Shown in pieces: positions 1-11,400 of a DNA stretch of 64,000 bases. The DNA lies in NCBI RefSeq assembly GCF_014256275.1, contig NZ_JACCFE010000002.1:1798001-1862000 (forward strand), given 5' to 3'. The notes under the pieces are model-generated. The model was not told where the DNA came from. It worked only from the letters and a program-made list of their open reading frames with translations, and did no database searches. Each line of letters opens with the position of its first letter. Position 1 is the first letter of the stretch. The position numbers were made by a program, and so were the translations under genes. Origin of the DNA: Rhodococcus sp. 4CII (GTDB lineage Bacteria > Actinomycetota > Actinomycetes > Mycobacteriales > Mycobacteriaceae).

Positions 1-469
1 AGACGTCCCCACTCACCGTGTCGGTGCGGGTCGTCTCCACCACGTCGCCCGTCGCCCGGTCGACGACACTCACCGTGAGGCCGGAGCTGCCGAGGTCGTA
101 GAAGACGAGCGTCCGGTGGTCGGCGAGGGCGCCCGACGCATCGAGGAACGCCAGCGCCGCCGAGGCTTCCGTGACGAGTTGGTAGTCGACGAGTTGCTGC
201 CGAGCCATCGCCGCCTGCACGGCGCCGGCCTGGGCTTCGTCGCGGTAGGCGACGCCGGTGGCGTGCACCTGCCCGGCGCCCGGCGTGCCCGCGAGGACGA
301 CGCCGATCGATTCGGCGGCGAGTTCCTCGGGCCGGTCGGGACCCGCGGCGACGACCTGGGCAAGGAAGTCGGGAAGGTGCCGGCTCCCGGTGCCGTCACG
401 GTTCACGGAGTCGGGTCGCGCCAAGCGCACAGCGCTCGCACCGACCGACACACCTAGAACCGAACTCAT
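1..469 (-). CDS. Hsp70/actin-like ATPase-domain protein, 3' part outside window
   Basis: The reading frame opens at the ATG at 469 and runs without a stop to the window edge, giving 156 residues of an incomplete protein. It starts MSSVLGVSVGASAVRLARPD, and later has YDLGSSGLTVSVVDR, which looks like the phosphate-binding strand-turn (DxGxxxxxxxV) of the Hsp70/actin/sugar-kinase ATPase fold. Mycobacteria and rhodococci encode many membrane or cytoplasmic Hsp70-like proteins that begin this way. Their role is poorly known. It may instead be a DUF7159-type protein. No clear Shine-Dalgarno is visible. The missing C-terminal half prevents a firmer call. Confidence 0.6.
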   Translation of the reverse strand, partial: MSSVLGVSVGASAVRLARPDSVNRDGTGSRHLPDFLAQVVAAGPDRPEELAAESIGVVLAGTPGAGQVHATGVAYRDEAQAGAVQAAMARQQLVDYQLVTEASAALAFLDASGALADHRTLVFYDLGSSGLTVSVVDRATGDVVETTRTDTVSGDV

Positions 470-585
470 GGGCCGCCTAACTCGACTGTGCACGGGTTCG
501 ATCCGGAATCCCCCCACTCCATGGCCCGCAGTCTAGCGAAGTGGTCCGACCGAGCAACCGAGCAACCGTTCGGCCGCAAGCGAAA

Positions 586-1548
586 TCAGAAGTTGCTGGC
601 GATGATCACGCCGGCGATGCCGGTGCCCAGCGGCACGAACGTGCACGGCGGCACCACGGCGTGGGTGGGGTCGAGGGTGTTGAGCACCAGTTGCTGGGTG
701 AACGGGTCGTAGGGAAGGTTGAAATGTCCGGTCTGATCCAGCGGGCACAGATCCTGGACGAGGATGTTCGTCGCACCGGGATCGTGCAGCGCCACGTTGG
801 TGTACGGCTGGATCACCTCGTCGTACCGCGTCCCGATGGTCGTGTACTCCACCCCGGGCACGGTGTCGCCTCCGGCGTTGAGGGCGGTGAGGAAATCCGA
901 TCCCTGCACCTGCTCGGCGAGCGCCTCCGAACCGAAGCGCTCGATCAGTTCGGTGCCGCCGGGAACGGACGTCACCGCCGTCGCGATCCCGAAGAACGTC
1001 CCGCCGTAGGTCGGGGATGCCAGACCGATCCACCGGTTCACGTGGGCCGCTCCGCCGAGCCTGTTGATGTAGTACCGGGCCACCGTCGCGCCCTGCGAGT
1101 GCCCGATCACGTCGACCTTCGACGCGCCCGTCACGGACAGCACCCGGGCGACGAAGTCGTCCAGTTCGTGTGCCCCCTCGGTCATCGTCTCCATGCCGTA
1201 GTGCTCGGTGCCCGGTTTCTGCCCGTAGTTGAGGGCGAACAGGCAGTAGCCGGCCGCCTTCAGTCGAGGGCTCAACCCCGCCCAGTTCGCGTAGGCACTG
1301 CCGTCGCTGCCGTGGACGAGCACCACCGGACGCGGGTGTGCGGCATCGGGATGGCAGGTGAAGTCGTTCACACCCGGGGGCGCGGAGTGCGGGTGCTGTT
1401 CGGCGTAGGTGATGGCGTCGCCCGCCTGGGACTGCGGGGGCCCGGGCTGGGTCGGGACCTCCATCGCGTCGGCGGGAACCGCGAGGAACGCCATCGCCGC
1501 GCAGAGCAGCAGCACCTGAGATAAGCGACCCGAGATCACCATGGTCAC
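586..1548 (-). CDS. secreted triacylglycerol lipase / esterase (alpha/beta hydrolase)
   Basis: A 320-residue protein with an N-terminal signal peptide: hydrophobic stretch at residues 8-24, and an Ala-x-Ala-like cleavage site near 26-28. The alpha/beta-hydrolase core is clear: oxyanion region PVVLVHGSDGSAYANW (about 74-89), nucleophile elbow GHSQG at 149-153 with Ser151, a likely acid in GTRYDEV and a likely His in TGHFNLP. These match the actinobacterial/Bacillus family I lipase class that hydrolyses short- to long-chain acyl esters outside the cell. An in-frame second ATG lies two codons downstream at 1542. It stands alone, separated by about 130 bases from the upstream-lying ugd gene. Substrate chain length cannot be read from the sequence. 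Confidence 0.85.
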   Translation of the reverse strand: MTMVISGRLSQVLLLCAAMAFLAVPADAMEVPTQPGPPQSQAGDAITYAEQHPHSAPPGVNDFTCHPDAAHPRPVVLVHGSDGSAYANWAGLSPRLKAAGYCLFALNYGQKPGTEHYGMETMTEGAHELDDFVARVLSVTGASKVDVIGHSQGATVARYYINRLGGAAHVNRWIGLASPTYGGTFFGIATAVTSVPGGTELIERFGSEALAEQVQGSDFLTALNAGGDTVPGVEYTTIGTRYDEVIQPYTNVALHDPGATNILVQDLCPLDQTGHFNLPYDPFTQQLVLNTLDPTHAVVPPCTFVPLGTGIAGVIIASNF

Positions 1549-1680
1549 GCCCCCGATCCGACGCCGTTTTCGGCGAGGCTACCGGTCCGGCGGCCCCGGC
1601 GGGACGATCCATCCGAATCCCGTTACCGAACCGCGCGGTCCGATCTGTTCGTGACCCGACCGCAACCTGCGGCCCGCAGG

Positions 1681-3003
1681 TCAGCCCCGGCCGAGCCCCC
1701 GGTAGACCCACCCGGCGGCGCGCCATTCCGCGGCGTCGAGGCAGTTGCGGCCGTCGACCATCACCCGCGCGCGGACCACGCCGTTCAGGTCGTCCGGGCG
1801 CAGCGCCGCGAATTCCGCCCACTCGGTGAGCACGAGCACCGCGTCGGCGTTGTCGCACGCCTCGACGGCCGACGTCGCGTAGTTCAGCGTGGGAAACAGC
1901 CGTCGTGAGTTGTCGAGTGCCTTCGGGTCGTAGACGCTAACCACCGCGCCGTGCAACTGCATCATTCCCGCGACGTTCAGCGCGGGGGAATCACGGACGT
2001 CGTCGGATTCCGGTTTGAAGGCCGCTCCGAGCACCGCGACGTTGGCGCCGAGCAGCGACCCTCCGCATGCCTGCGCCGCCAACTCGACCATCCGGGTGCG
2101 TCGTCGCATGTTGATGCTGTCGACCTCCCGGAGGAAGTGCAGCGCCTGGTTCGCGCCCAGTTCGCCGGCCCGGGCCATGAACGCGCGGATGTCCTTGGGT
2201 AGGCAGCCGCCGCCGAAGCCGAGCCCGGCGTTGAGGAATCTCCGGCCGATCCGCTCGTCGTATCCCAGCGCGTCGGCGAGTTGGGTGACATCGGCTCCGG
2301 TGGCCTCGCACACCTCGGAGATCGCGTTGATGAAGGAGATCTTGGTGGCGAGGAACGCGTTCGCCGACACCTTGACCAGTTCCGCGGTGGCGAGGTCGGT
2401 GACCAGGAACGGGATGTCCTCGGCCAGCAGCCGGGCATACAGTTCGCGCAATGCGGTCTCGACTCGCCCCGGGCGCTGCTGGTCGACGCCGAGCACCATG
2501 CGGTCGGGGTGCAGGGTGTCCTGGACGGCGAATCCCTCGCGGAGGAACTCCGGGTTCCACGCGACCTCCACGCCGTCGCCCGCGGGCGCGAGCGCCCGGG
2601 CCCGCGCACCCAGATCCGCCGCCGTGCCGACCGGAACCGTCGACTTTCCGACGATCACCGCGGGACGGTCCAGCAGCGGCGCCAGCGTGTCGATCACCGA
2701 ATGCACGTGCCGCAGGTCGGCGGCGTACTCCCCCTTCTTCTGCGGGGTGCCGACACCGAGGAAGTGCAGGTCCGCGAACGCCGCGGCCTCGGCGTACGAC
2801 GTGGTGAACTGCAACCGGCCGGCGTCGATGTTCCGCCGCAGAACCTCCACCAGTCCGGGCTCGTAGAACGGGACCTCGCCGGAGGTGAGCTTCGCCACTT
2901 TTCCGGGATCGATGTCGACGCCGAGAACGTCGTGGCCCAGTTCCGCCATACAGGCGGCGTGGGTGGCTCCCAGGTATCCGGTTCCAAACACGGTGCAGCG
3001 CAT
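1681..3003 (-). CDS. ugd: UDP-glucose 6-dehydrogenase (copy 1)
   Basis: This 440-residue enzyme oxidises UDP-glucose to UDP-glucuronate with two NAD+. Residues 1-12 carry the NAD-binding turn (VFGTGYLG). The central helix includes a Lys in VKVSANAFLATK, and GFGGGCLPKD holds the catalytic Cys267. The C-terminal UDP-binding half has AFKPESDDVRDSPA. The ATG at 3003 was chosen because the Rossmann fold begins immediately there. The open frame extends upstream to 3504, but that extension lies over the divergent phosphatase gene. It is very similar to the second copy at 29517-30842. The head-to-head phosphatase and the nearby Wzc-type kinase place it in exopolysaccharide synthesis. Confidence 0.93.
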   Translation of the reverse strand: MRCTVFGTGYLGATHAACMAELGHDVLGVDIDPGKVAKLTSGEVPFYEPGLVEVLRRNIDAGRLQFTTSYAEAAAFADLHFLGVGTPQKKGEYAADLRHVHSVIDTLAPLLDRPAVIVGKSTVPVGTAADLGARARALAPAGDGVEVAWNPEFLREGFAVQDTLHPDRMVLGVDQQRPGRVETALRELYARLLAEDIPFLVTDLATAELVKVSANAFLATKISFINAISEVCEATGADVTQLADALGYDERIGRRFLNAGLGFGGGCLPKDIRAFMARAGELGANQALHFLREVDSINMRRRTRMVELAAQACGGSLLGANVAVLGAAFKPESDDVRDSPALNVAGMMQLHGAVVSVYDPKALDNSRRLFPTLNYATSAVEACDNADAVLVLTEWAEFAALRPDDLNGVVRARVMVDGRNCLDAAEWRAAGWVYRGLGRG

Positions 3004-3108
3004 GCACCCTTGATAACCAGTGCAGGTGAGCGCGATATTTCCCCGGCTGATGTTCGAAGCCAACAGTGCGTGTACGGACGGTGCGGGCCGAGACCCTATG
3101 CTTCGCCC

Positions 3109-3627
3109 ATGCATGTTCTCTTCGTCTGCACCGGAAACGTCTGCCGCTCCCCAACGGCTGAGCGCCTCGCAGTGGCCTACGCCGAGGAGCTCGGGATCAC
3201 CGATCTGACTGCCGAAAGTGCAGGTACGCGCGCCGCGGTCGGCCGCCCGATGGAACCGACGGCCGCGCAAGTCCTCGAAGGGCTCGGCGGCGACCCCAGC
3301 GAGTTCACCGCACGGATGCTCACCGCCGACCTCGCAGTGGACGCCGATCTGGTGCTGACGATGACCGAGCGTCAGCGCGAGAAGGTGCTGGCACTCGCAC
3401 CGGAGCAGCTGAAGAAGACGTTCACCCTCCGGGAGGCGGCCCGCCTCGCGGAGGCCGCGGATGCGAAATCCGTGGCCGATCTGGCGGCGGCACGTCCCAG
3501 GCACAAGGCGGGCGAGACGCCCGAGGACGTGCCGGACCCGATGGGACAGGACGAGAACACGTTCCTGGCCATCGGGTCCGAGATCGCCGATCTACTGGGT
3601 GTGATTACGCGGAGCGTCCGCCTCTGA
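3109..3627 (+). CDS. low-molecular-weight protein tyrosine phosphatase (Wzb-like)
   Basis: A 172-residue phosphatase. The active-site loop C7-TGNVC-R13-S lies at the very N terminus, and the acid Asp-Pro (VPDP, Asp143) in the C-terminal part, both as in the LMW-PTP family. It should dephosphorylate tyrosine residues, most plausibly on the Wzc-like kinase whose gene converges with it. The ATG at 3109 starts directly at the first beta strand (HVLFVC). The last 36 bases overlap the 3' end of the kinase gene on the opposite strand. The partner assignment is an inference from the known Wzb/Wzc pairing and from adjacency. An arsenate reductase of the same fold is less likely because no arsenic genes are nearby. 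Confidence 0.88.
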   Translation: MHVLFVCTGNVCRSPTAERLAVAYAEELGITDLTAESAGTRAAVGRPMEPTAAQVLEGLGGDPSEFTARMLTADLAVDADLVLTMTERQREKVLALAPEQLKKTFTLREAARLAEAADAKSVADLAAARPRHKAGETPEDVPDPMGQDENTFLAIGSEIADLLGVITRSVRL

Positions 3628-5304
3628 CCAGGAGTCCTGGTCGTCACGGTAGCGGCGGGTGCGCCGGGGTGCGGAAGGCATCGGTGCGTCCGCCTGCTGC
3701 TCGTGGCCGTACTGGTCGGGACCTCCGTACCACTGCTGGTCCTGGTACGCCGGGGCGCCCTGGTAGGCCGGGACGTCCTGCGGTTCTCCCCCGTCCTGAC
3801 CGTACGGGTGCGGCGTGTACTCGTCGTGCACGTACTGGGCCTGCTGAGGCTGGGCCTGCGGAGGTGCCGGCGGCCGCGGCGCCTGCTGCAGAACGGGCGG
3901 CTGCGGGACGGAAGCCTGCGCGGGGGCGGCCTGCTGCATCTGCGGCAGCGACTTGTCGGTCTCGTAGTAGTACTTGTACTCGTACACACCCCGACCGCGG
4001 CTCGGCGTCATCGTGATGATCGTCCCGAGGATGGTCGCACCCACGCTGTGCAGGTTGCCCACCGCCCGAGAGAGCTGATCTCGCTTGGTTTCGGCGTGCC
4101 GCGCGATGACCAGCGCACCATCCGACATCGCGGTGAGCACGGTCGCGTCGGTGACCGGCAGCAACGGGGACGCGTCGACGATCACGTAGTCGAATCGTCC
4201 GCGCAGCTCGGCCAGCGCCTGGCGGGCGGTTTCCGTTCCGAGGAGCTCACTCGGATTCGGGGGGATCGGGCCGGACGCCAGGACGGTGAGGCCCGAGTAC
4301 TGCGTCGGCTGGAGCACGGCGTCGAGGTCGGCCTTGCCGGCCAGGACGCTGCTGAGGCCGACGGAACCGACGACACCGAGGTACTTCGACACTCGGGGCT
4401 TGCGGAGGTCGCCCTCGACCAGGCACACGTTCTGGCCGCCCTCCGCGAGCACGAGGGCGATGTTGATGGCGGTGGTGGTCTTGCCCTCGCTGGGCAGCGA
4501 ACTGGTGACGACGATGACGCGCGGCGGGTTGTCGACCTCGAGGAATTGCAGGTTGGTCCGCAGCTCCCGGTAGGACTCGGCGCTCGACGAGTTGCCTTCG
4601 GCGAAGTTGATGGCCTGCTGCGTCTGCCGGTCCTTGTCGAACGGGATGGTGCCGATCAGCGCCGAGCCGGCCAGTTCCTCGACGGTGCGCCGATCCTTGA
4701 CCGTGTTGTCGAGGCGATCCCGCAGGACGGCGAAGGCGATGCCGAGCAGGAGCCCGACCGCGGCACCCAGCGCGAGGTTGCGCAGCGTCTTGGGTGAGAC
4801 AGGAGCGGAAGGGGTCTGCGCCTGCTGTTCGACGACCACGCGAGCGGCGGGGGCGCCGCCCTTCTCCGGGGTCTCGAGCTCACGGGCCATGACGACGAAC
4901 TCGTCGGACAGCGCGTTGGCGATGTCGCGGGCGCGTTCCGGCGACGGATCCTGCACCTTGACGTCGATCAGCACGGTGTCGGGCGCGGAGCTGGCCTTCA
5001 CCTGGGAGGCGAGCGCCGCGGCCGAGCCGCCGAGATCGAGCTTGTCGATCGTCCGCTGGGCGAGGGTCTCGCCGGTGAGCAGTTTCGTGTAGGACGTCAC
5101 CCGCTGCTGCGAGAACAGGTTGCCCTGGTAGACCTCGTTCACCGAGGATCCGGCGGACGTCGACACGAACAACCGTGTCGAGGCTTCGTAGATCGGCGTC
5201 GTCATCAACGACGCCCCCAGCGCGCCGAGGATCGCTACCACGGTGGTGATCGCGATGATCTTCCATCGGGATTGCAGAATTCGCAGGTAGTCCTGAATTT
5301 CCAT
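3592..5304 (-). CDS. polysaccharide co-polymerase / tyrosine autokinase (Wzc/CapAB-type)
   Basis: A 570-residue protein fusing a chain-length regulator (Wzz-like) with a bacterial tyrosine kinase. Transmembrane helices lie at about 16-34 and 174-195, with an extracytoplasmic domain between them. The kinase has Walker A SSLPSEGKTTT (Lys275), Walker A' VCLVEGD and Walker B FDYVIVDAS (371-379). The tail from about 439 to the end is rich in Pro, Gln and Tyr, starting with a tyrosine cluster (YEYKYYYE) expected to be autophosphorylated. The start at 5304 is supported by GGAAGAG eight bases upstream; an in-frame ATG 57 bases further up is less likely. It should control polymerisation and export of the polysaccharide made by the 29.5-42.7 kb locus. 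The 3' end overlaps the convergent phosphatase gene. Confidence 0.92.
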   Translation of the reverse strand: MEIQDYLRILQSRWKIIAITTVVAILGALGASLMTTPIYEASTRLFVSTSAGSSVNEVYQGNLFSQQRVTSYTKLLTGETLAQRTIDKLDLGGSAAALASQVKASSAPDTVLIDVKVQDPSPERARDIANALSDEFVVMARELETPEKGGAPAARVVVEQQAQTPSAPVSPKTLRNLALGAAVGLLLGIAFAVLRDRLDNTVKDRRTVEELAGSALIGTIPFDKDRQTQQAINFAEGNSSSAESYRELRTNLQFLEVDNPPRVIVVTSSLPSEGKTTTAINIALVLAEGGQNVCLVEGDLRKPRVSKYLGVVGSVGLSSVLAGKADLDAVLQPTQYSGLTVLASGPIPPNPSELLGTETARQALAELRGRFDYVIVDASPLLPVTDATVLTAMSDGALVIARHAETKRDQLSRAVGNLHSVGATILGTIITMTPSRGRGVYEYKYYYETDKSLPQMQQAAPAQASVPQPPVLQQAPRPPAPPQAQPQQAQYVHDEYTPHPYGQDGGEPQDVPAYQGAPAYQDQQWYGGPDQYGHEQQADAPMPSAPRRTRRYRDDQDSWSEADAPRNHTQ

Positions 5305-5425
5305 TATCGAGTCTCTTCCACATTGCGTCGCGCGCGGCGGCGCGATCGAGCTGTCATTCACATCGTCTTGACCCGACGGAATCGCTACATCTTAGTGATG
5401 AGGTCCACTGCCGGCGTCACGTGCG

Positions 5426-8400
5426 TCACGGTTCGCCGTGGTCCCCCGATCTCCGAAGCAGTCGGCCGACCTCGGCGAGCGGGCCCGGGTCTGCCATCTC
5501 GGAGTGCGTGGTGTCGATGTGGTGCCCGGTGACGACGCCGTCGGCGTGACTACGCCAGGCGTCGACCACGTCCGGGTGCCGGGTCAGGTCCTGGGCGGCG
5601 ACGAAAAGGTCGAGGTCGCCGTCGAGTACGCGTGGGCTGTGGGTCGATGCGATCATCTCGAGTCGCTCGATCACCGCCCGGATCTCGCGCAACCGGTCGA
5701 CGCTCACGTATTCGCCGAACTGCGCGATCAACTCGTCCTCCGTGAGGGTTTCGGGTTCGGGCGGCTGATGCTGCGGCAGGAGCGTGTCGAGGAGAGCAGG
5801 CGGCGCCACCTCGTGGCCGGCTTCCCGCAGTTGGACGGCCATCTCGTGGGCGACGGTGCCGCCGAGCGACCACCCGAGCAGGTGGTAGGGACCGTCCGGC
5901 TGTACGACCCGGATCGCGTCTACGTACCGCGCGGCCAGCTGCGACAGCGTCTCGGGCAGGTCCGGCGCCCCGGTCGCCTGCAGTCCGTAAAGCGGACGGT
6001 CGCCGATGTGGTCCGCGAGACCGCTGAAACACCAGGCCAATCCGCTGAGCGGGTGCACGCAGAACAGGGGCGCTCCCGTCTCGGCGGGGCGGAGTTCGAC
6101 CAGGGTGTCGAAGAAGTTCGCGAACTGTGCGCCGTTTTCGATGCGTGCGGCCAGTCGCTGCACCGTCGGGTCGGTGAAGATCCACTCGATGGGCACGTCG
6201 CGTTCCAGCCGACGGCGCAGTGCGGTCGCCGCCGACGCCGCTCCCATCGAGGTTCCGCCGAGGGTGAAGAAGGCTTCGTCGGCGGGTACCTCGTCCCGCC
6301 CCAGGATTTCCCCGAATACCGCGGCGATTGCCTGTTCGAGTTCGCCTGCGGGCTGCATGGTTTCGGCGATCTCGACCGTCGGGGCCGGCAGGGCGGCGCG
6401 GTCGAGTTTGCCGGACGGCAGGAGCGGTAGTGCGTCCACGACCGTCACCGAGGCGGGAACGAGGTGCCGCGGCAGCCGGCCGGCGGCGAAGTCGCGAACG
6501 GACGCGGGCGCCGGATTCGCGGCACCACCGACGTAGGACACGAGCACGGTGCCCGTCGTGGTCTGCATCGCTGTCGTCACGGCGAACTCGACGCCGGGGT
6601 GGCGGAGCAGCACGGCGTCGACCTCGGCGGGTTCCACCCGGATTCCGCGGATCTTCACCTGGGAGTCGCTGCGGCCCAGGTATTCTAGTTCGGCGTTCGG
6701 GTCACGCCGCACGAGGTCGCCGGTGCGATAGAGCCGCTCCCCCGGCTTGCCGTAGGGGTGTGCCACGAATTGTCCTGCGGTGAGGTCGGTTCGGCCCGCG
6801 TACCCCCGCGCGATGCCGCTTCCGGCCAGATACAATTCCCCGGTCACGCCGTCGGGCACCGGATGCAGGCGCGCATCGAGGACGAAGGCGGCGTTGCCGT
6901 CCAGGGCGTTGCCGACGGTGATCGGGTGGCCGGGTCCAAGCGGGCCCGCGACGGCGGCGTCGACGGTGAACTCGGTGGGACCGTACGCGTTGAACAGTCG
7001 GTGCCGGCGCGACCAGCGTGCGGCGAGGTCCGCGGGCAGTGCCTCTCCCCCGACGACGACGGTCGACGGAGCGAGGCGCCGGGGGTCGAGTGACGCCAGC
7101 ACGGTCGGCGTGAGCGTGAAGTGGGTGATCTTCTGCGACACCAGGAACCGGGCCAGCTCGTCCCCGGCGTAGCTGAAGGCGGGGGCCACCACGAGGGCAC
7201 CACCCGTTGACACGGCCCAGAGCATCTCGAACACCGACACGTCGAAGGTCGGGGACGTCAACTGCAGCACCCGGGCCGCGTCGCCGCCATCCGCGGCCGG
7301 AGCGTAGGCGGGCGTGGCGAGGAGTGTCGCGAGACCGCGGTGGGTCACGACGACGCCCTTGGGCCGGCCGGTGGAACCCGACGTGTAGATCACGTACGCC
7401 ACGTTGTCCACGTCGGGTGCGATCGGGTGCGCGTCACCCGTCGGCGGCTCGTCCAGGTTCATCCAATCGACGGATCGGGGCAGATCGGCGACGTCGGTGC
7501 TGGTGAGCCCGAGCACCGCACCCGAGTCCGTCAGCATCCAGTCGAGCCGCTCCGCGGGGTGGGTGGGATCCAACGACATCCACGCGGCACCGGCCTTCGC
7601 CACCGACCACACCGCGACCAACCAGTTCAGGCCGCGGTGTGTCGCCACCGCGACGACGTGCTCGGGGCCGACGCCGCGGGACGCGAGCGCGCGGGCCCAG
7701 CGGTCCGACAGTGCGTCGAGTTCGCGGTAGCTCCACTCGGTGTCGCCGTCGATCACCGCGACGGCGGACGGGGTTGCGCGGGCACGGGTTTCCAGGATGT
7801 CGCGGAGCGTCCGCGGCGTGCTCGCGGTGCGGGGTCCCTGCACGAGTCGGGCGCGTTCGGCGTCGCCCAGGATCTCGAGGTCGCCGACGGCCGCCGCGGG
7901 GTTGGTGAGGGCGGCGTCGAGGACGACCGCGAACCGGCGCAGGAGCGTCTGTGCCGTCGGCCGGTCGAACAGGTCGGTGGCGTAGTCGAGCCGCACCGTG
8001 AGGTTGTCGGGTGCGTCGGTCACATCCCAGGCGAGGTCGAACTCCGTTGCCTGCGTGTCGGGTCGGTACTCGTCGGTGCCGAGGAACAGTTGCGGGAATT
8101 CGACGGCCTGCTGGTACGTCAGCATCACCTGGAACAGCGGGTTGTACGCCGCGGACCGGGGCGGGGCGAGATGCGCGACGACGTCGTCGAACGGGACGTC
8201 GGCGTGGGCGAGCGCGTCGAGGTCGACGGTGCGGACGTCGGCGAGGAAGTCCTCGAAGGACTGCGCCGGCGACACCGGGGTCCGGAGTGCCACGGTGCCG
8301 ACGAACATGCCCACCACGGCGTCGAGCGCCGGGTCGGGACGACCCCCTACCGCCGTGCCCACCACCACGTCGGGGTGTCCGCTCACGCGCGCCAGGAGGA

Positions 8401-11400
8401 CCGCGAGGGCCGCGTGGAGGACCATGAACACGGTCGTTCCCCGGCTGCGTGCCAGTGCGCCGACGCGCTCGCGCACGTCTTCCCCGAGGGTCCACTCCAC
8501 ACTCGCCCCGGTGCGGCTGGGCAGTTCCGGTCGGGGACGATCGGTGGGCAGCGGGAGCGGGGCGCCCACTCCGGCGAGCACGTGCGCCCAATGGTCGAGT
8601 TGGGCCCGGACGAGACTGGCCGGGTCGGAGACCTCCCCGAGCACATCGCGCATCCAGATCGCGTAGTCGGCGTAGTCCACGGACAGCGGCGCCCAGTGCG
8701 GGGCCGACCCGGTCGCGCGGCACCGGTAGGCGGTGTCGAGGTCGGCGAGGAGCGGCCCCATCGACCCGCCATCCAACGCGATGTGGTGCACCACGACACC
8801 GAGGGTGTAGTCGCCGGTGCCGGTGCGCCACAGTGTCACCCGCACCGGAGGTTCGCTGGTGAGGTCGAAGGGCCGAGCGCTCCAGTCGTCGACGGACACG
8901 TCCGGTGCACCGGCGGCCAGATTCGCGGACACGGCGTCGACGGGCACGACCCGCTGGTGCGGACCGTCGGCGTCCACGGGGAAGACGGTGCGCAACACCG
9001 AATGCCGTTGCAGCACATCCCGCATCGCCAGTTCGAGAGCGTCGACGTCGACGTCGTTACCGACCCGGGTGACGAAAACCATGTTGTGCATCGCGGATTG
9101 GGGGTCGACCCGGCTCTGCAACCACATCCGTTGCTGCGCGGGCGACAGCGGCACCCGCGCACCGCTCGGGCGGGGAACGAGCACCGGCCGCGCGACTCCC
9201 GGCGCGGGCTGGTTCAGCCAGCGAGCGAGCGACGCGGGGCTCGGGTTCTCGAACAGCGCCCGGACGGGGACGTCGACGCCGAACGTCGCGGACAGGCGAG
9301 CCGTCACCGCGGTCGCCGAGAGGGAATCGCCGCCGGCCTCGAAGAAGTCGTGCCCGGCGCCGATCCGGGCGGTGCCGAGCACGTCCGCGAACACGCCGGC
9401 CACCATCTCCTCGACGGGGGTGCGGGGAGGTACCGCGATCACGTCGTCGTCCCACGCCTCCAGCGCGGCGACGTCCAGTTTGCCGTTGGCGGTGAGCGGC
9501 AATGCGTCGATCGCCACGACCCGGGACGGCACCAGGTACGAGGGCAGAGAGCCGGCGAGCTGCTCGCGCACGGTGCGGGAGTCGACGTCCGTTCCGGCGA
9601 CGAACGCGACGAGGTCGAGGCGCTGCACCGACACGACGGCCTGCTCGACACCGTCGAGTTGCAGCAGGGCCGCCTCCACCTGCGCCGGTTCGACACGCAT
9701 GCCGCGCAGCTTGATCTGGCGGTCGACTCGGCCGACGAAGGAGAGTGTGCCGTCGGCCCGTCGGTGCACCACGTCGCCCGTGCGGTACATGCGGGTGCCG
9801 TCGGGGGCCGCGACGAAGCGCTCCGCCGTCCGGTCAGGTGCGCCGAGGTACCCCTGGGCGAGCCCGGGACCGGCGAGGTAGAGCTCACCGACACCGCCGA
9901 CGGGGACGGTCCGCAGCCGGGGGTCGAGCACCAGCGCGGTGGTGCCGGGGATCGGGGCGCCGATCGTCACCGCACCGTTCGCGGACCCCGGGGCGATCTC
10001 GGCCAGTGTCGCGACCACCGTCGACTCGGTCGGACCGTAGGCGTTGAGCAGGAGCCGTCCGGCACTCCACGTCGCGGCCGACTCGGAACTCAGTGCCTCG
10101 CCTCCGACACCGACGACGCGGACCGATTCGAGGCCGCGCGAATCGAGTGTGGCGAGGACGGACGGCGTGGAGAGGTAGTGCGTGACACGCTGATCGACGA
10201 GCAGCCGATGCAGTTCGGCGCCGGCGAACACGTCGACGGGCGCGACCACCAGGCAGGCCCCCGAGCCGAACGCCAGCAACATCTCCAGCAGCGCGGCGTC
10301 GAAGGCCGGGTTGTAGCCGTGCAGCACCCGGTCGCCGGGACCCACCCGGTACCGCCGCACCACCTCCGTGGTGAGGGGCCCCAATCCACGGTGGGTGACG
10401 GCGACGGCCTTGGGTGTGCCCGTGGAGCCGGAGGTGTGGATCACGTACGCCACGTCCCGTGCGCACTTCTGGTAGCCCTGGCTACCGAAACCGCTCACAG
10501 GGCTGAACGCCGCACCGGTCTTCGCGATGGCCCACAGTTCGACCACGAAGTCCGGCGACCGCGGCAGGTCGATCGGAACCACTTCGCCCGGTGCGATGCC
10601 CCGCGCCCGAAGCTCCCGGGCCCGCGCGTCGGAACGCTCGTCCAGTTCGCGGTAGGTCAGCGTGATGTCGCCGTCGGTGAGTGCGTCGTGGTCGGGGTAT
10701 CCGGCCGCGGTGGCCGTCAGGATCTCGGCCAGGGTGCGTTCCTCGGCGGGTCGCGCGCCGACGAGTGGTTCTCCGCCGGGCAACGCGACGTCCCCCACCG
10801 CGATGCCGGGGTCGGTGCAGATCGCCTCGAGCAGCCGTCCGAGGTTGCCCACCATCGTGTGCACGGTCGCGTGATCGAAGAGGTGCGAGTACACCGCGGC
10901 ACCGGTCATCCCTGCGGGGGCGCCGTCGTCGAACGTCTCGGTGAGTGTGAGATGGAGGTCGAATTTCGTTGTTCCGGTGTCGAATTCCTCGGCCGTTACC
11001 GTCAGGCCCGCCGCCTCGACGGTGGGGATCCGCAGGTTCTGCAGGGCCAGCGCCACCTGCGGGGTCCGCCCCCCGAGCAGTCCGGCGACCACCTCGAACC
11101 GCACATCGGCGTGCTCGAATGCGGCGACGTCGAAATCCCGGACCTGCGCGAGGAGTCCGGTGAACGGCATGTCCGGCAGCACCTGCGCCCGCAGCGCGAG
11201 GGTGTTCACGAACATGCCCACCACTGGATCCAGTGCCCGGTCACCCCGACCGGCGACGGCGGTGGCGACGACGACGTCCGACCGGGCACCGTGCCTCGAC
11301 AGCACCACGGACAGCGCCGCATGCAGAACCATGAACGGTGTCGCGTGGTGCTGCGCCGCGAGGCGGTGAACGGCCCGTTGCACGTCCGCCGAGACCCCGA

